Assembly (NCBI GenBank): GCA_948468385.1
Contig: CAOKHZ010000004.1
Span: 1 to 64,000, forward strand
DNA: 64,000 nt
Reading direction: 5' to 3'
Source of the DNA: an uncultured Faecalicatena sp.
Lineage (GTDB): Bacteria > Bacillota > Clostridia > Lachnospirales > Lachnospiraceae
Part shown: positions 8,745 through 15,935 of the stretch, one piece after another
How the letters are laid out: each line of letters opens with the position of its first letter
Numbering within the stretch: the first letter of the stretch is position 1
Translations under genes and position numbers: made by a program
The notes under the pieces: model-generated
The model's database searches: none
Seen by the model: only the letters and a program-made list of their open reading frames with translations
What the model was told of the DNA's origin: nothing

Positions 8745-10531
8745 TGCTCCTTGTGGGAATCCCCCGAATTTATCTGAAGGGCGATGCCCTCAAATACATA
8801 AAGTACGCATGGCAATGCGATGCCATTTCCCCACATTTTATAAAGCTCTGTATCAGATGCCGGGTTCTTCATCCAACGCCTGACTGCTTTTTCATCTTTG
8901 GGACGTTTAACCCCTTTCGCCCTGCCGATCAATGCCCACCACTCCGCCCACGCATCCTGCCAGAACTGGACTTCTTTTTTCCCCGGCTCTTCATCGCCAA
9001 TCCCATCCGTCCAATCGTCCGGGAACCCCTGCAACCGCCCACATTCCAGCGGCGTAAACCTCCGAACCACATATTCCACATCCTCATTCGGCACCATAAC
9101 CGCCTGTTGGTCATGCATACAGTTCAATGTCCCTGCCTTTTCATCCAGCGAAAGGCTGTTTGCCTGTCCATTTCCAATAGAATAAGGCTGCGCAACACTC
9201 CCCGGAAAAAGCTCCGCCGTAAGGGTCTGCGCAACATCCTCATGCACAGTCACATAGTCCCTTCCGATGGCATAAGCCACGGCGTGACGATCCCTTGCCG
9301 TCAGCGTAAAAGATACATCCTCGCTGATCCCTTTCCCGTTCGGCCCGTTCTGCTCTTCCCTGCCGATCATATTGCCCTGAATAGCGTAAGCAGGACGTTT
9401 CTCATCTACTATCACGATTCCACCTTGGTTGCATGTGGGATTTCCACCCTTACAGTCAAGTGTCCGGCTCGTTTTCGCTTCATAAAATCCACTGTCAGGA
9501 TTCCCTGACTTCATAGCATTGCTGTCCATTGAGCAGATACCGTATGCCGTGGATCTGCTTTCCATCAACAGCGGCACATTATTTCCGCCAGTACCCATTT
9601 TCCCGGTCAGCGTTGGGCATATATTATCCTTTGCAATACCCACCCGGCAGTCCTGTGAATGGTTTTCCAGCGCAATCACCTCCTTTGTTACTGGCACGAA
9701 TACCGTCTGGTCGTTATGACAGGAGAGCGTCCCGGACTTATCCTCCTGCACCAGCGGCCCCTTGCCTCCTCCCTCGCATCCGCACCTGACTCTCATTGTT
9801 TTAGGTCTTGCTGTACCCCCCCCCATGCCTGATACTCCAGTGCGGCTTTCAGTTTCTCCGGGAGTTTCTTTCCCCGTTTCTCCGCCCTCCGCAATATTCC
9901 GAGACAAGCCTTCTCGCTTAAATAATATTTCTCCTGCGGATTCTCCTCCAAAATCTGCAACAAGGAAGATTCTCTTTCTTCGCTGGGGGATTCCCCAGTA
10001 TTGGGCATCCAGCACCCTCCAGGCCACACTGTAGCCGTTTCCCAAGATACCTCCTGCTGGCTTCCATTTTCCTTTCGGAGGTTGAGGAATAGAAACTCCC
10101 GGTTCTGCGATCCCTGCGATTTCTTCGAGGACGCAGCGGAAGTCTTCTCCTTTGTTGCTGGAGAATGCTCCGGGGACGTTTTCCCATACCATGAACCTTG
10201 GTTTCCCATGCTTTTTTCTCATCTCCTTCACAATCCTGATATAGTCCATGAAAAGGACTGACCGCTCCCCTTTAAGCCCCTGCCGCCGTCCGGCAATGCT
10301 CATGTCCTGGCACGGAGAACCGCCGCTTATAATATCCACCGGGGGAATCTTCGCCCCGTCCACCATCCCGATGTCCCCGATATGTTCCATGTCCGGGAAT
10401 CTGGCCTTTGTCACCTTGATGGGGAACGGCTCTATTTCAGAAGCCCATATGGAACTGATGCCGCACATCCTTGCCGCCAGCTCAAAGCCGCCGCTGCCGG
10501 AAAACAATGCGCCATGTGTTATCTCCTGCAT
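8741..10531 (-). CDS. dcm: Phage C5-cytosine DNA methyltransferase with repetitive variable region
   Basis: Conserved blocks are in order: motif I GALFSGSGGFELAARM, motif IV SGGSPCQDMSIAG with the catalytic Cys, motif VI VWENVPGAFSS, motif IX-like RRFTPLECGRLQGFPDDW, and motif X YKMWGNGIALPC. At 596 residues it is longer than simple Dcm (about 330-470). The excess lies between motifs VIII and IX as at least six degenerate units built on a TL core (GTLSCHND, PTLTGKMGTGG, RTLDCKGG, FTLTARDRHA, QTLTAELFPG, GTLNCMHD). The start is ATG 10531, which follows GGGG-rich ribosome-binding sequence and overlaps the zinc-ribbon gene by 13 bp. No cognate endonuclease is seen, so self-protection against host restriction is likely. 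A G9 tract lies inside the gene. Confidence 0.92.
   Translation of the reverse strand: MQEITHGALFSGSGGFELAARMCGISSIWASEIEPFPIKVTKARFPDMEHIGDIGMVDGAKIPPVDIISGGSPCQDMSIAGRRQGLKGERSVLFMDYIRIVKEMRKKHGKPRFMVWENVPGAFSSNKGEDFRCVLEEIAGIAEPGVSIPQPPKGKWKPAGGILGNGYSVAWRVLDAQYWGIPQRRKRIFLVADFGGESAGEILFKREGLSRNIAEGGETGKETPGETESRTGVSGMGGGTARPKTMRVRCGCEGGGKGPLVQEDKSGTLSCHNDQTVFVPVTKEVIALENHSQDCRVGIAKDNICPTLTGKMGTGGNNVPLLMESRSTAYGICSMDSNAMKSGNPDSGFYEAKTSRTLDCKGGNPTCNQGGIVIVDEKRPAYAIQGNMIGREEQNGPNGKGISEDVSFTLTARDRHAVAYAIGRDYVTVHEDVAQTLTAELFPGSVAQPYSIGNGQANSLSLDEKAGTLNCMHDQQAVMVPNEDVEYVVRRFTPLECGRLQGFPDDWTDGIGDEEPGKKEVQFWQDAWAEWWALIGRAKGVKRPKDEKAVRRWMKNPASDTELYKMWGNGIALPCVLYVFEGIALQINSGDSHKEQ
9816..9824 (-). 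repeat. G9 homopolymer inside the dcm coding region
   Basis: A run of nine G in the coding sense encodes part of GMGGGT within the variable region. The present length keeps the methyltransferase frame open. Gain or loss of one base would truncate the protein before motifs IX and X. This is the pattern of contingency loci that switch DNA methyltransferases. Confidence 0.75.
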
Positions 10532-10836
10532 CGCCCCTTTCCCCCTTTCCGCTGGCTTCCATCCCAGCCCATCTTCTTTCCGCACCAGTGGCAGTGCGTG
10601 TGGTTGTATTGAACCCTCTTTCCGCATTTCGGGCAGAGCCATACGTTATTTCTCCTGACCGGCCTGTCCTCATAGCAAAAAGTTGTCATCATATCGCTGT
10701 ACTGCTCCGCAAGGTCATGGTAATCCTGCAACGTACTTTCCAGCTCCTCTGCCGCATTCTCCTGCAGCCTTTCCTTGGTCACACCAAACTTTACCAGCAC
10801 CTCGCTGATCCGCAGTTCCCATTGTCCTGCTGCCAT
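10519..10836 (-). CDS. Small phage protein with helical N-terminus and zinc ribbon
   Basis: The 105-residue protein has a helical N-terminal half (ISEVLVKFGVTKERLQENAAEELESTL). A double-CxxC zinc ribbon follows, CPKCGKRV then CHWCGKKM (residues about 69-88), and the tail is basic (QRKGGKGRCRR). It probably binds nucleic acid. Its start ATG overlaps the stop of the upstream helicase-fragment gene (TAATG), and its end overlaps the dcm start by 13 bp, so it is tightly coupled to both. A similar ribbon-plus-basic-tail layout occurs in small phage regulators, but I cannot name a family. Confidence 0.65.
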   Translation of the reverse strand: MAAGQWELRISEVLVKFGVTKERLQENAAEELESTLQDYHDLAEQYSDMMTTFCYEDRPVRRNNVWLCPKCGKRVQYNHTHCHWCGKKMGWDGSQRKGGKGRCRR

Positions 10837-11207
10837 TAATTCCCCACCCCCTGTCTCGGAGGTTCTACCATACCGAATACCATAAGGGCCATATTTGCCG
10901 CCCTCGTCTGGTGTGCGTAAAGGTTCGGCTTTACCGGGTACTCCACCATCGGCTTAAGCTCCCCTGCCGGACGTGTGCGCTCCCGATCCACCGCTTCCTG
11001 AATATATGCCAGCCTCTCCATCTCTTTTTTCGCCGCAGGGATTAAGCCGCCATTATGGTACAGCTTATCCAGAAGCTGGAGGGAGATCCGGCCATACCAC
11101 CAGCCTTTCTGCTTGTCCTTGGACATCATCTTCCACGTCTTTATGACAGCCTCCTCTTCCCTGCTTGCCTTGACGAATATGTATCCGCCGTCTACCTTCA
11201 TCATCAT
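10836..11207 (-). CDS. N-terminal fragment of split SNF2 helicase (Q-motif region)
   Basis: This 123-residue protein begins MMMKVDGGYIFVKAS and ends with PVKPNLYAHQTRAANMAL followed by MVFGMVEPPRQGVGN. The LYAHQ..AANMAL segment looks like the Q-type motif found just upstream of the Walker A motif in phage SNF2 helicases. The helicase at 5912-7276 lacks exactly this part. I infer that one ancestral helicase gene is now two genes separated by zinc-ribbon, dcm, exonuclease and sigma-like genes. Whether the two polypeptides reassemble is unknown. An independent small helicase-like cofactor is the alternative. Confidence 0.6.
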   Translation of the reverse strand: MMMKVDGGYIFVKASREEEAVIKTWKMMSKDKQKGWWYGRISLQLLDKLYHNGGLIPAAKKEMERLAYIQEAVDRERTRPAGELKPMVEYPVKPNLYAHQTRAANMALMVFGMVEPPRQGVGN

Positions 11208-11216
11208 TTCCTGCAG

Positions 11217-11903
11217 TCACTCCTTATCTGTATAAAAAATATGGTTGCCGTGCCGGAAGAGGCGTTTCAGGTTGTCCTGATGCCATGTCGACTTGCTTTC
11301 ACTCTCAAAATACAACGCCCCCTGGCTTTCATCCCAGTGGTCATACATCATCAGCCCCAGCGCATCCCAGCATCCCTCATCCGGCTTTAATCTGTCATAC
11401 CGCCCATTCTCATATGCCGTAAACTGCCGTTCCTGCGTTATGACTTCCTCAATGCTGTCCGGGAACTTATCGCTCCACACCCGGTTCAAGACCACAAGCA
11501 TTACCAGAGCCTTGCCCTCTACGTCCTCACCTTCGGCTTCAGCCATGGCGATCCGGGCAAGCATCTCCGATTCATCCGCATCCCAATCCATGCTTGCTAT
11601 TGCGGTCTGGTATTCTTCCGTGGGCTGTACTATTTGACGCTCCTGAATAGGTTTATCCGCCTGTCCGCTTCCTACTGCGTCCATGACAGCCTTTGGAGTT
11701 CCTGCGGATGAAGAATTCATCCCGTATACAATCCCTGCCACGACCAGCCCACCAATCCCCACTGCAATCCATTTATAAAGCCGCCGCCTTCTGCGCCTTC
11801 TCCGTCTTGCCCGGATATCGTTTCTCCTGCGCCCTCGCTTCCCTGCTTCTCCTGAGAACTGATAAACAGCATTCCGTGAACCTTTTCTCATATCCATCTT
11901 CAT
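11217..11903 (-). CDS. Membrane-anchored SleB-type cell-wall hydrolase
   Basis: The 228-residue protein has a very basic cytoplasmic head including nine consecutive Arg (residues about 34-42). One transmembrane segment follows (WIAVGIGGLVVAGIVYGM), then a linker and a Hydrolase_2/SleB-like domain. The domain begins LARIAMAEAEGEDVEGKALVMLVVLNRVW, whose Glu residues are typical of the catalytic site, and ends FESESKSTWHQDNLKRLFRHGNHIFY. SleB enzymes cleave peptidoglycan, often spore cortex. Placement in an early phage operon rather than with lysis genes is unusual. It could be a late-read lysis factor or modify the host envelope. Confidence 0.8.
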   Translation of the reverse strand: MKMDMRKGSRNAVYQFSGEAGKRGRRRNDIRARRRRRRRRRLYKWIAVGIGGLVVAGIVYGMNSSSAGTPKAVMDAVGSGQADKPIQERQIVQPTEEYQTAIASMDWDADESEMLARIAMAEAEGEDVEGKALVMLVVLNRVWSDKFPDSIEEVITQERQFTAYENGRYDRLKPDEGCWDALGLMMYDHWDESQGALYFESESKSTWHQDNLKRLFRHGNHIFYTDKE

Positions 11904-11947
11904 ACACCACCTTCACTTTCACTTCTCCCTGCATTCATGCCACCTCC

Positions 11948-12133
11948 TTATTTCAGGTATTTTTCTATCTTTTCAAATGCAATTACCATCTGCCGACTGC
12001 CATAAGTAAGGCTCAGGGTCTTTCCGTGCCTATCATTCGTGATTATTGCTATCCCTTGGACGGTTCTTGGTCCCATTGCAGTATCAATGAGCATTTCTAC
12101 TGGCACTCGCTTATTTACAATCTCTTTTTTCAT
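11948..12133 (-). CDS. Small phage protein of unknown function
   Basis: A 61-residue protein starts at ATG 12133, five bases after a GGAGG site; the longer frame from 12148 lacks this signal. The sequence (MKKEIVNKRVPVEMLIDTAM and onward) is a mix of short strands ending in a basic helix FEKIEKYLK. No cysteine pairs, signal or membrane segment are visible. It is the first gene after the structured gene-free stretch at 12160-12562. I do not recognise it; small DNA- or protein-binding early phage factors commonly look like this. Confidence 0.6.
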   Translation of the reverse strand: MKKEIVNKRVPVEMLIDTAMGPRTVQGIAIITNDRHGKTLSLTYGSRQMVIAFEKIEKYLK

Positions 12134-12159
12134 GTCTGCCTCCAACAAATCTTAATTCT

Positions 12160-12562
12160 GCAGTTGCCATCCCGGCAGGGTACTTTTATGCTTTCTAGGC
12201 TTCTTGGGTCCCGGAGTTTTGAGAGAGTTCTCCACGCTGTGGAAGAGAACCCTTTCTAAGCGTATGCTCCCTGAGTATTCTTTGGGGTAGCCCTTATGCC
12301 CTGCCCTGTTGAGTGCGGATCGCTCCGCCACCAGATTCCTACTGCCGCCGCAGGTCCCGGCGCATCTGGTGTCTCACACCCTGCGAATCGCCTCCGAACC
12401 GAGATTTTTTTACGTGGGTCTGCCGTTCTCCACCCCACTTACGACACTTCCTGAACAGGGACAGTCCATGCCGGGCGGACTTATTGCATCGGCTCCGCCA
12501 GACCAGCGTTTTTATACGAGGACGCTGCTCCCCTCGGCATTTCCTATTCAGTTTTTAAACTG
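12160..12562 (-). ncRNA. Candidate large structured RNA in the phage early operon
   Basis: About 400 bases separate two small genes with no credible reading frame, yet the leftward transcript can form many helices. Paired plus-strand intervals are 12559-12564/12460-12465, 12535-12540/12468-12473, 12522-12527/12504-12509 and 12494-12499/12474-12479, which nest as a multibranched domain. A loop at 12517-12521 can pair with 12532-12536 as a pseudoknot. Further helices are 12364-12371/12329-12336 and 12227-12232/12245-12250. A 5-bp stem at 12315-12328 closes a GCGA (GNRA) tetraloop only on the minus strand, which supports that strand. An alternative hairpin at 12368-12380 competes with one helix. 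The block GGGCATAAGGGCTACCCC reminds me of HEARO/omega RNA, but this is from memory and unverified. Confidence 0.6.
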
Positions 12563-12563
12563 T

Positions 12564-12740
12564 CTAATTTTCTATAAGCTGTTTTTCCTTTCGCTGGGAA
12601 TCCAGCTGCTTTTGAAGTTTCATTCCCTCCAGCACCGCATAAGCAATCCTCTGTTCTTCCTCGCTAAGTAAACGAAAACCGAATAAAAGCGCACATCCTT
12701 CTTTCTGATAATTTTCTGTTTTTTGATTTTTTATTGACAT
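12564..12740 (-). CDS. Small phage early protein
   Basis: A 58-residue protein starts at ATG 12740 after GGGAGGTGTAAGC; upstream in-frame starts fall in the promoter. It begins MSIKNQKTENYQKEGCALLF and contains LLSEEEQRIAYAVLEGMKLQK, an amphipathic helix, with a basic tail. It is the first gene expressed from the leftward promoter of the repressor switch, the position of cro or an antirepressor. It lacks an obvious HTH, so the role is open. Confidence 0.65.
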   Translation of the reverse strand: MSIKNQKTENYQKEGCALLFGFRLLSEEEQRIAYAVLEGMKLQKQLDSQRKEKQLIEN

Positions 12741-12762
12741 GCTTACACCTCCCTTTGCGAAT

Positions 12763-12791
12763 ATATTAACTCGCATTGTGAGTTTTGTCAA
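12763..12791 (-). promoter_or_regulatory. Leftward early phage promoter with operator in the spacer
   Basis: On the minus strand, TTGACA (plus 12786-12791) and TAATAT (12763-12768) are separated by 17 bp. The spacer contains the operator ACTCGCATTGTGAGT (12769-12783), so a bound repressor would block polymerase. It drives the early operon starting at 12740. Confidence 0.8.
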
Positions 12792-12810
12792 CGTGAAAAT
12801 TATATAAATA

Positions 12811-12839
12811 TTGACAATGCGAGTTTTCGGGTATATACT
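12811..12839 (+). promoter_or_regulatory. Rightward repressor promoter with second operator copy
   Basis: TTGACA (12811-12816) and TATACT (12834-12839) are spaced by 17 bp. ATTGACAATGCGAGT (12810-12824) is an inverted second copy of the operator at 12769-12783, matching it at 13 of 15 positions. Transcription would begin about 12846, just before the AAAGGAGG site of the repressor gene, leaving almost no leader. Confidence 0.8.
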
Positions 12840-12859
12840 TGTCGCAAAGGAGGTGCGTC

Positions 12860-13489
12860 ATGGATAAGGAAAAAATAGGAGAAAGAATAAAGTTTGTCAG
12901 AAAAGAGCTTGGTTTGACGCAAGATGAATTCGGTTCCGAAATCGGTGTCAAAGGGAATACAGTGACTGGATATGAAAGAGGGAGCAGAAATCCCTCCGAT
13001 TCTGTCATTAATATGATTTGTCTTGTTTTTGAAGTTAATCAAACCTGGCTACGCACTGGGGAAGGTGATGATGTATTCATACATAAATCCCCAAAACTAG
13101 GCTCGCTTAATGAACTTTATTCAGATTTTGATTGCAATGCTCTCGAAAGAAGCTTTCTGGATTCCTATTTCAATTTAAAAAAACGGGAACGATATGCATT
13201 TTGTGCAATGCTCAAGAAAATGTTTCCTGCTTTATCAGAAGTAATTGGTTCAGATCCACTTGTTCCGACATGGCAAGATTCGGAAAAAACGGAAAAACAA
13301 TCCGTTCAAATCGACATTGCTGAACTTCTGCAAAAACCTGTGTCAGAAATGACAGATGCCGAGGTTCAGGCATTAAAAGAAGAAATTGATCGTGAAATTG
13401 ATGAAGAAAAAGAAGCGGCGGAAAAATCATCGGATTCCTCTACCGCTACTGGAAAAGGAAATGTAAAAAAGGAAAGTGAGGCGAGTTAA
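12860..13489 (+). CDS. Xre-family phage repressor
   Basis: The 209-residue protein has an N-terminal Cro/CI-type HTH: MDKEKIGERIKFVRKELGLT, QDEFGSEIGVKGNTVTGYERG, NPSDSVINMICLVFEVNQTWLRTGEG. The middle is a helical linker and the tail is Glu/Lys/Ser-rich. The start is ATG 12860 following AAAGGAGG. No LexA-like Ser-Lys peptidase motif is evident in the C-terminal part, so induction may not be by self-cleavage. It almost certainly binds the two inverted operators in the adjacent divergent promoters and maintains lysogeny. Its stop overlaps the next start (TAATG). Confidence 0.9.
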   Translation: MDKEKIGERIKFVRKELGLTQDEFGSEIGVKGNTVTGYERGSRNPSDSVINMICLVFEVNQTWLRTGEGDDVFIHKSPKLGSLNELYSDFDCNALERSFLDSYFNLKKRERYAFCAMLKKMFPALSEVIGSDPLVPTWQDSEKTEKQSVQIDIAELLQKPVSEMTDAEVQALKEEIDREIDEEKEAAEKSSDSSTATGKGNVKKESEAS

Positions 13490-14235
13490 TGGGATTATTG
13501 AAAAGTTTGATAAATGCATTTTCTTCACAGCAACAAGTTCCTATATCGGAAGAATCAGAAGATTTAAGATACTGGAAAGATCCGAGTACTGATCCTGTGA
13601 TGAAGTCTAATGAAGAACGGATGCGATATCACGACAATTTGAATTACATGGTTTTTCATGGAAGTGGCATTTTTTCCAAAACCGGGAAAAGGAGAACTAT
13701 AAAGCCATTTGACGCTTTTTCATACGATGAAGCAATTGCCGCTCTCGTGGAGAAAGGGTTCGTTGCTAATTCCATACAGATTGAACGATGCTGCCCTGAA
13801 CCTCCGACTGAGGCACAGCTTACTTCTATGCGAGACCATGATGATTATATTCCTTCTGATATATGCAAACATGATGCCAGCTGTATCATTAGCAGATATA
13901 TAGATCGGGATGATTTTGCAGGGAAAGCATTGCTAGATTTTGCTACAAAGCAAAAAATACCTACATCATACTACATAGGCAAAGAAGCTCTTATGTCATA
14001 CTTATGGAGAACTTTAGAAAACGAACGCCGAATTGCGCTGTATATGCTATGTGTGAAAAAGAAAGAATCTGGTAGATGGGAATTTGGTAATTTTGAAAAA
14101 TATGCGTCTGAAGCCATACGGCTACTGAAAAATGAAACTTTTATGAATTCCTTTAAACGTATCTGCGAGATTGTTGACCCAGAAGATATCAGCAGAAAGA
14201 CAAACTGCTATAAGATGGTTTTGGCATTAATATAA
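13489..14235 (+). CDS. Unknown lysogeny-module protein
   Basis: The 248-residue protein is co-translated with the repressor (TAATG overlap). A central block, PPTEAQLTSMRDHDDYIPSD followed by HDASCIISRYI, resembles a short motif (T..Q...L....P.D....EAS.LI) repeated in various phage and mobile-element proteins, whose role is not clear to me. The rest is helical with many charged residues and no membrane segment. Low G+C relative to the phage operon suggests a different origin or rapid evolution. It may be an immunity or superinfection-exclusion factor given the lysogenic location, but nothing in the sequence proves it. Confidence 0.6.
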   Translation: MGLLKSLINAFSSQQQVPISEESEDLRYWKDPSTDPVMKSNEERMRYHDNLNYMVFHGSGIFSKTGKRRTIKPFDAFSYDEAIAALVEKGFVANSIQIERCCPEPPTEAQLTSMRDHDDYIPSDICKHDASCIISRYIDRDDFAGKALLDFATKQKIPTSYYIGKEALMSYLWRTLENERRIALYMLCVKKKESGRWEFGNFEKYASEAIRLLKNETFMNSFKRICEIVDPEDISRKTNCYKMVLALI

Positions 14236-14241
14236 AAATAA

Positions 14242-14343
14242 CCGCCAGCCCTCCGGCAAGAGGATCTGGCGGCAGATTCCTTCGGAGTGACCGAAAAAGA
14301 ATCATTCAACCCACGAATATTCTAACACCTTTTGGTCACTTCG
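14242..14343. promoter_or_regulatory. Two inverted repeats before the recombinase gene
   Basis: CCGCCAG (14242-14248) pairs with CTGGCGG (14266-14272). Downstream, CGGAGTGACC (14283-14292) pairs with GGTCACTTCG (14334-14343) with one G-T wobble. The first could weakly terminate transcription from the preceding gene but has no T tract. The second ends just before the recombinase ribosome-binding site and may be a recombinase or directionality-factor site, or a translational control hairpin. Confidence 0.45.
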
Positions 14344-14363
14344 GCAAGAGAAAGGTGGTCTAT

Positions 14364-15935
14364 ATGCATTTTGCAATTTACGGACGGAAGTCCGTCTATT
14401 CAGATAAATCCGATTCAATTAATAACCAGACCCGGATGTGCAGGGAGTACATCAGCTTCAAATTTCCAGGACGAGCCGAAAGCATCACCGAATACACGGA
14501 TGAAGGACTGACCGGGGCCAATACAAACCGCCCCCAGCTTAAGGCAATGTTAAAAGATATTACGGACGGCCTGCTGGATGTCCTTGTGGTTTACCAGCTT
14601 GACCGCCTGTCCAGGGATGTCCGGGATTTTGCCAATATCTATGCCTCGCTGGAAGAGCGGCACGTCATGTTCGTTTCCATTAAAGAGAATATTGACACTG
14701 CAACGCCGATCGGAAAAGCTATGATGTACGTTACGATGGTTTTTGCGCAGATGGAGCGTGAAACCATCGCCGCAAGGGTTACTGACAATATGCTGGGGCT
14801 TGCCAAGAAAGGACTGTGGTCTGGCGGCACGACCCCTGCAGGGTATACTTCGGAGCGGATTGATATCGGCGGCAAGAAGCACGTTGCCCTCGTCCCTGAT
14901 CCTGAAGGCACGGAATGGGTACGGTGGCTGTTCGACACATTTTTAGAAAATAATTACTCCCTGGCCCGTATGGTCACAGCTTTTAAGAAACAGGGAATCA
15001 AAGCCCCTGGCGGCGGCTTTTTCGCTTCCGGCCAGCTCCACCGAATACTTACCATGCCTTACTGCGTGGAAGCCACCCCGGAAGTCTACGATTATTACAC
15101 AGAGATTGGTTGTCAGATTGACCCCGATTCCCCCAGGGAACGCTGGGACGGCAAGCATGGTGTCATGACGTATGGACGCCATTCCGTCAACGCAAAAAAA
15201 GTTTCTGTGCAGCCAAAGGAAGAATGGACGGTCTGCATTGGTTTCCATGACCCCATCATCCCGGCAGATAAGTGGCTGGCTGTTCAGGAACGGCTCCGCA
15301 GTAACACATTCAGTAAAAAACAGAAATACGATATGCCTCTCCTTAAAGGAGTCCTCCGCTGCGCCAAATGCGGATGCCTTATGAAGGTTTACAGAAAAAA
15401 AACAAAAAGCGGCATCTCGTCCGCCTACTCTTGCACCAGCCGAGCCATCTATGGAAAGGAACGGTGTGATATGAGCCAGGTCATCTGCAAGCGGCTGGAT
15501 GAAAAGGCAATGGGTATCTTCAGGAAGATAGATGCGGACCCGGCAGCAGTCCTGCAGTACGTTGGAGAGCCGGAGCATGAGGCTCAAACAGAATGGAAAG
15601 ACTACGCTTCGCAGATTGCCCCATATCAAGCGAAAATCGCCCGTCTGACGGATTTTCTTTCCGAAGTGGAGGAATCCTCTGCAGCGAAGCATATCGTAGC
15701 ACAAATCGAAGAACTGGACGCAAATATCGAAGCCCTGAAAAGGGAAGCGTCCCTGCAGGAGGTTGAAAAGCGCAGGACGGTTAATGTGAAGCAAAGCGCA
15801 GAACAAAAGGCTGCGGAAGTGCGGCGGCTGATGCATGGGCTGTCCGGCTTTACAGCGGAGGAGCGGAATGAAATCATAAGGGGAGTGGTTCGTGAAATGA
15901 CATGGGACGGCGAGACCCTTTTTCTTCGGCTGTAA
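14364..15935 (+). CDS. Large serine recombinase (integrase)
   Basis: The 523-residue protein begins MHFAIYGRKSVYSDKSDSIN, the resolvase-type catalytic N-terminus with the nucleophilic Ser in the GRKS turn, followed by YQLDRLSRDVRDF. It continues through the recombinase domain to a zinc ribbon, CAKCGCLMKVY with downstream C..R....CD, then a coiled coil (residues about 410-480) and a C-terminal tail. Large serine integrases need no host factor for attP x attB integration. I chose ATG 14364 because AAAGGTGG sits 5 bases upstream. The gene ends about 20 bp before the chromosomal junction, the usual arrangement for the element's own integrase. Confidence 0.95.
   Translation: MHFAIYGRKSVYSDKSDSINNQTRMCREYISFKFPGRAESITEYTDEGLTGANTNRPQLKAMLKDITDGLLDVLVVYQLDRLSRDVRDFANIYASLEERHVMFVSIKENIDTATPIGKAMMYVTMVFAQMERETIAARVTDNMLGLAKKGLWSGGTTPAGYTSERIDIGGKKHVALVPDPEGTEWVRWLFDTFLENNYSLARMVTAFKKQGIKAPGGGFFASGQLHRILTMPYCVEATPEVYDYYTEIGCQIDPDSPRERWDGKHGVMTYGRHSVNAKKVSVQPKEEWTVCIGFHDPIIPADKWLAVQERLRSNTFSKKQKYDMPLLKGVLRCAKCGCLMKVYRKKTKSGISSAYSCTSRAIYGKERCDMSQVICKRLDEKAMGIFRKIDADPAAVLQYVGEPEHEAQTEWKDYASQIAPYQAKIARLTDFLSEVEESSAAKHIVAQIEELDANIEALKREASLQEVEKRRTVNVKQSAEQKAAEVRRLMHGLSGFTAEERNEIIRGVVREMTWDGETLFLRL

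Noticed and set aside
12256-12438. A 60-residue reading frame inside the candidate RNA region
   Set aside because: It has no ribosome-binding site, an Arg/Pro/Gly-rich composition without family features, and it lies across the predicted helices.
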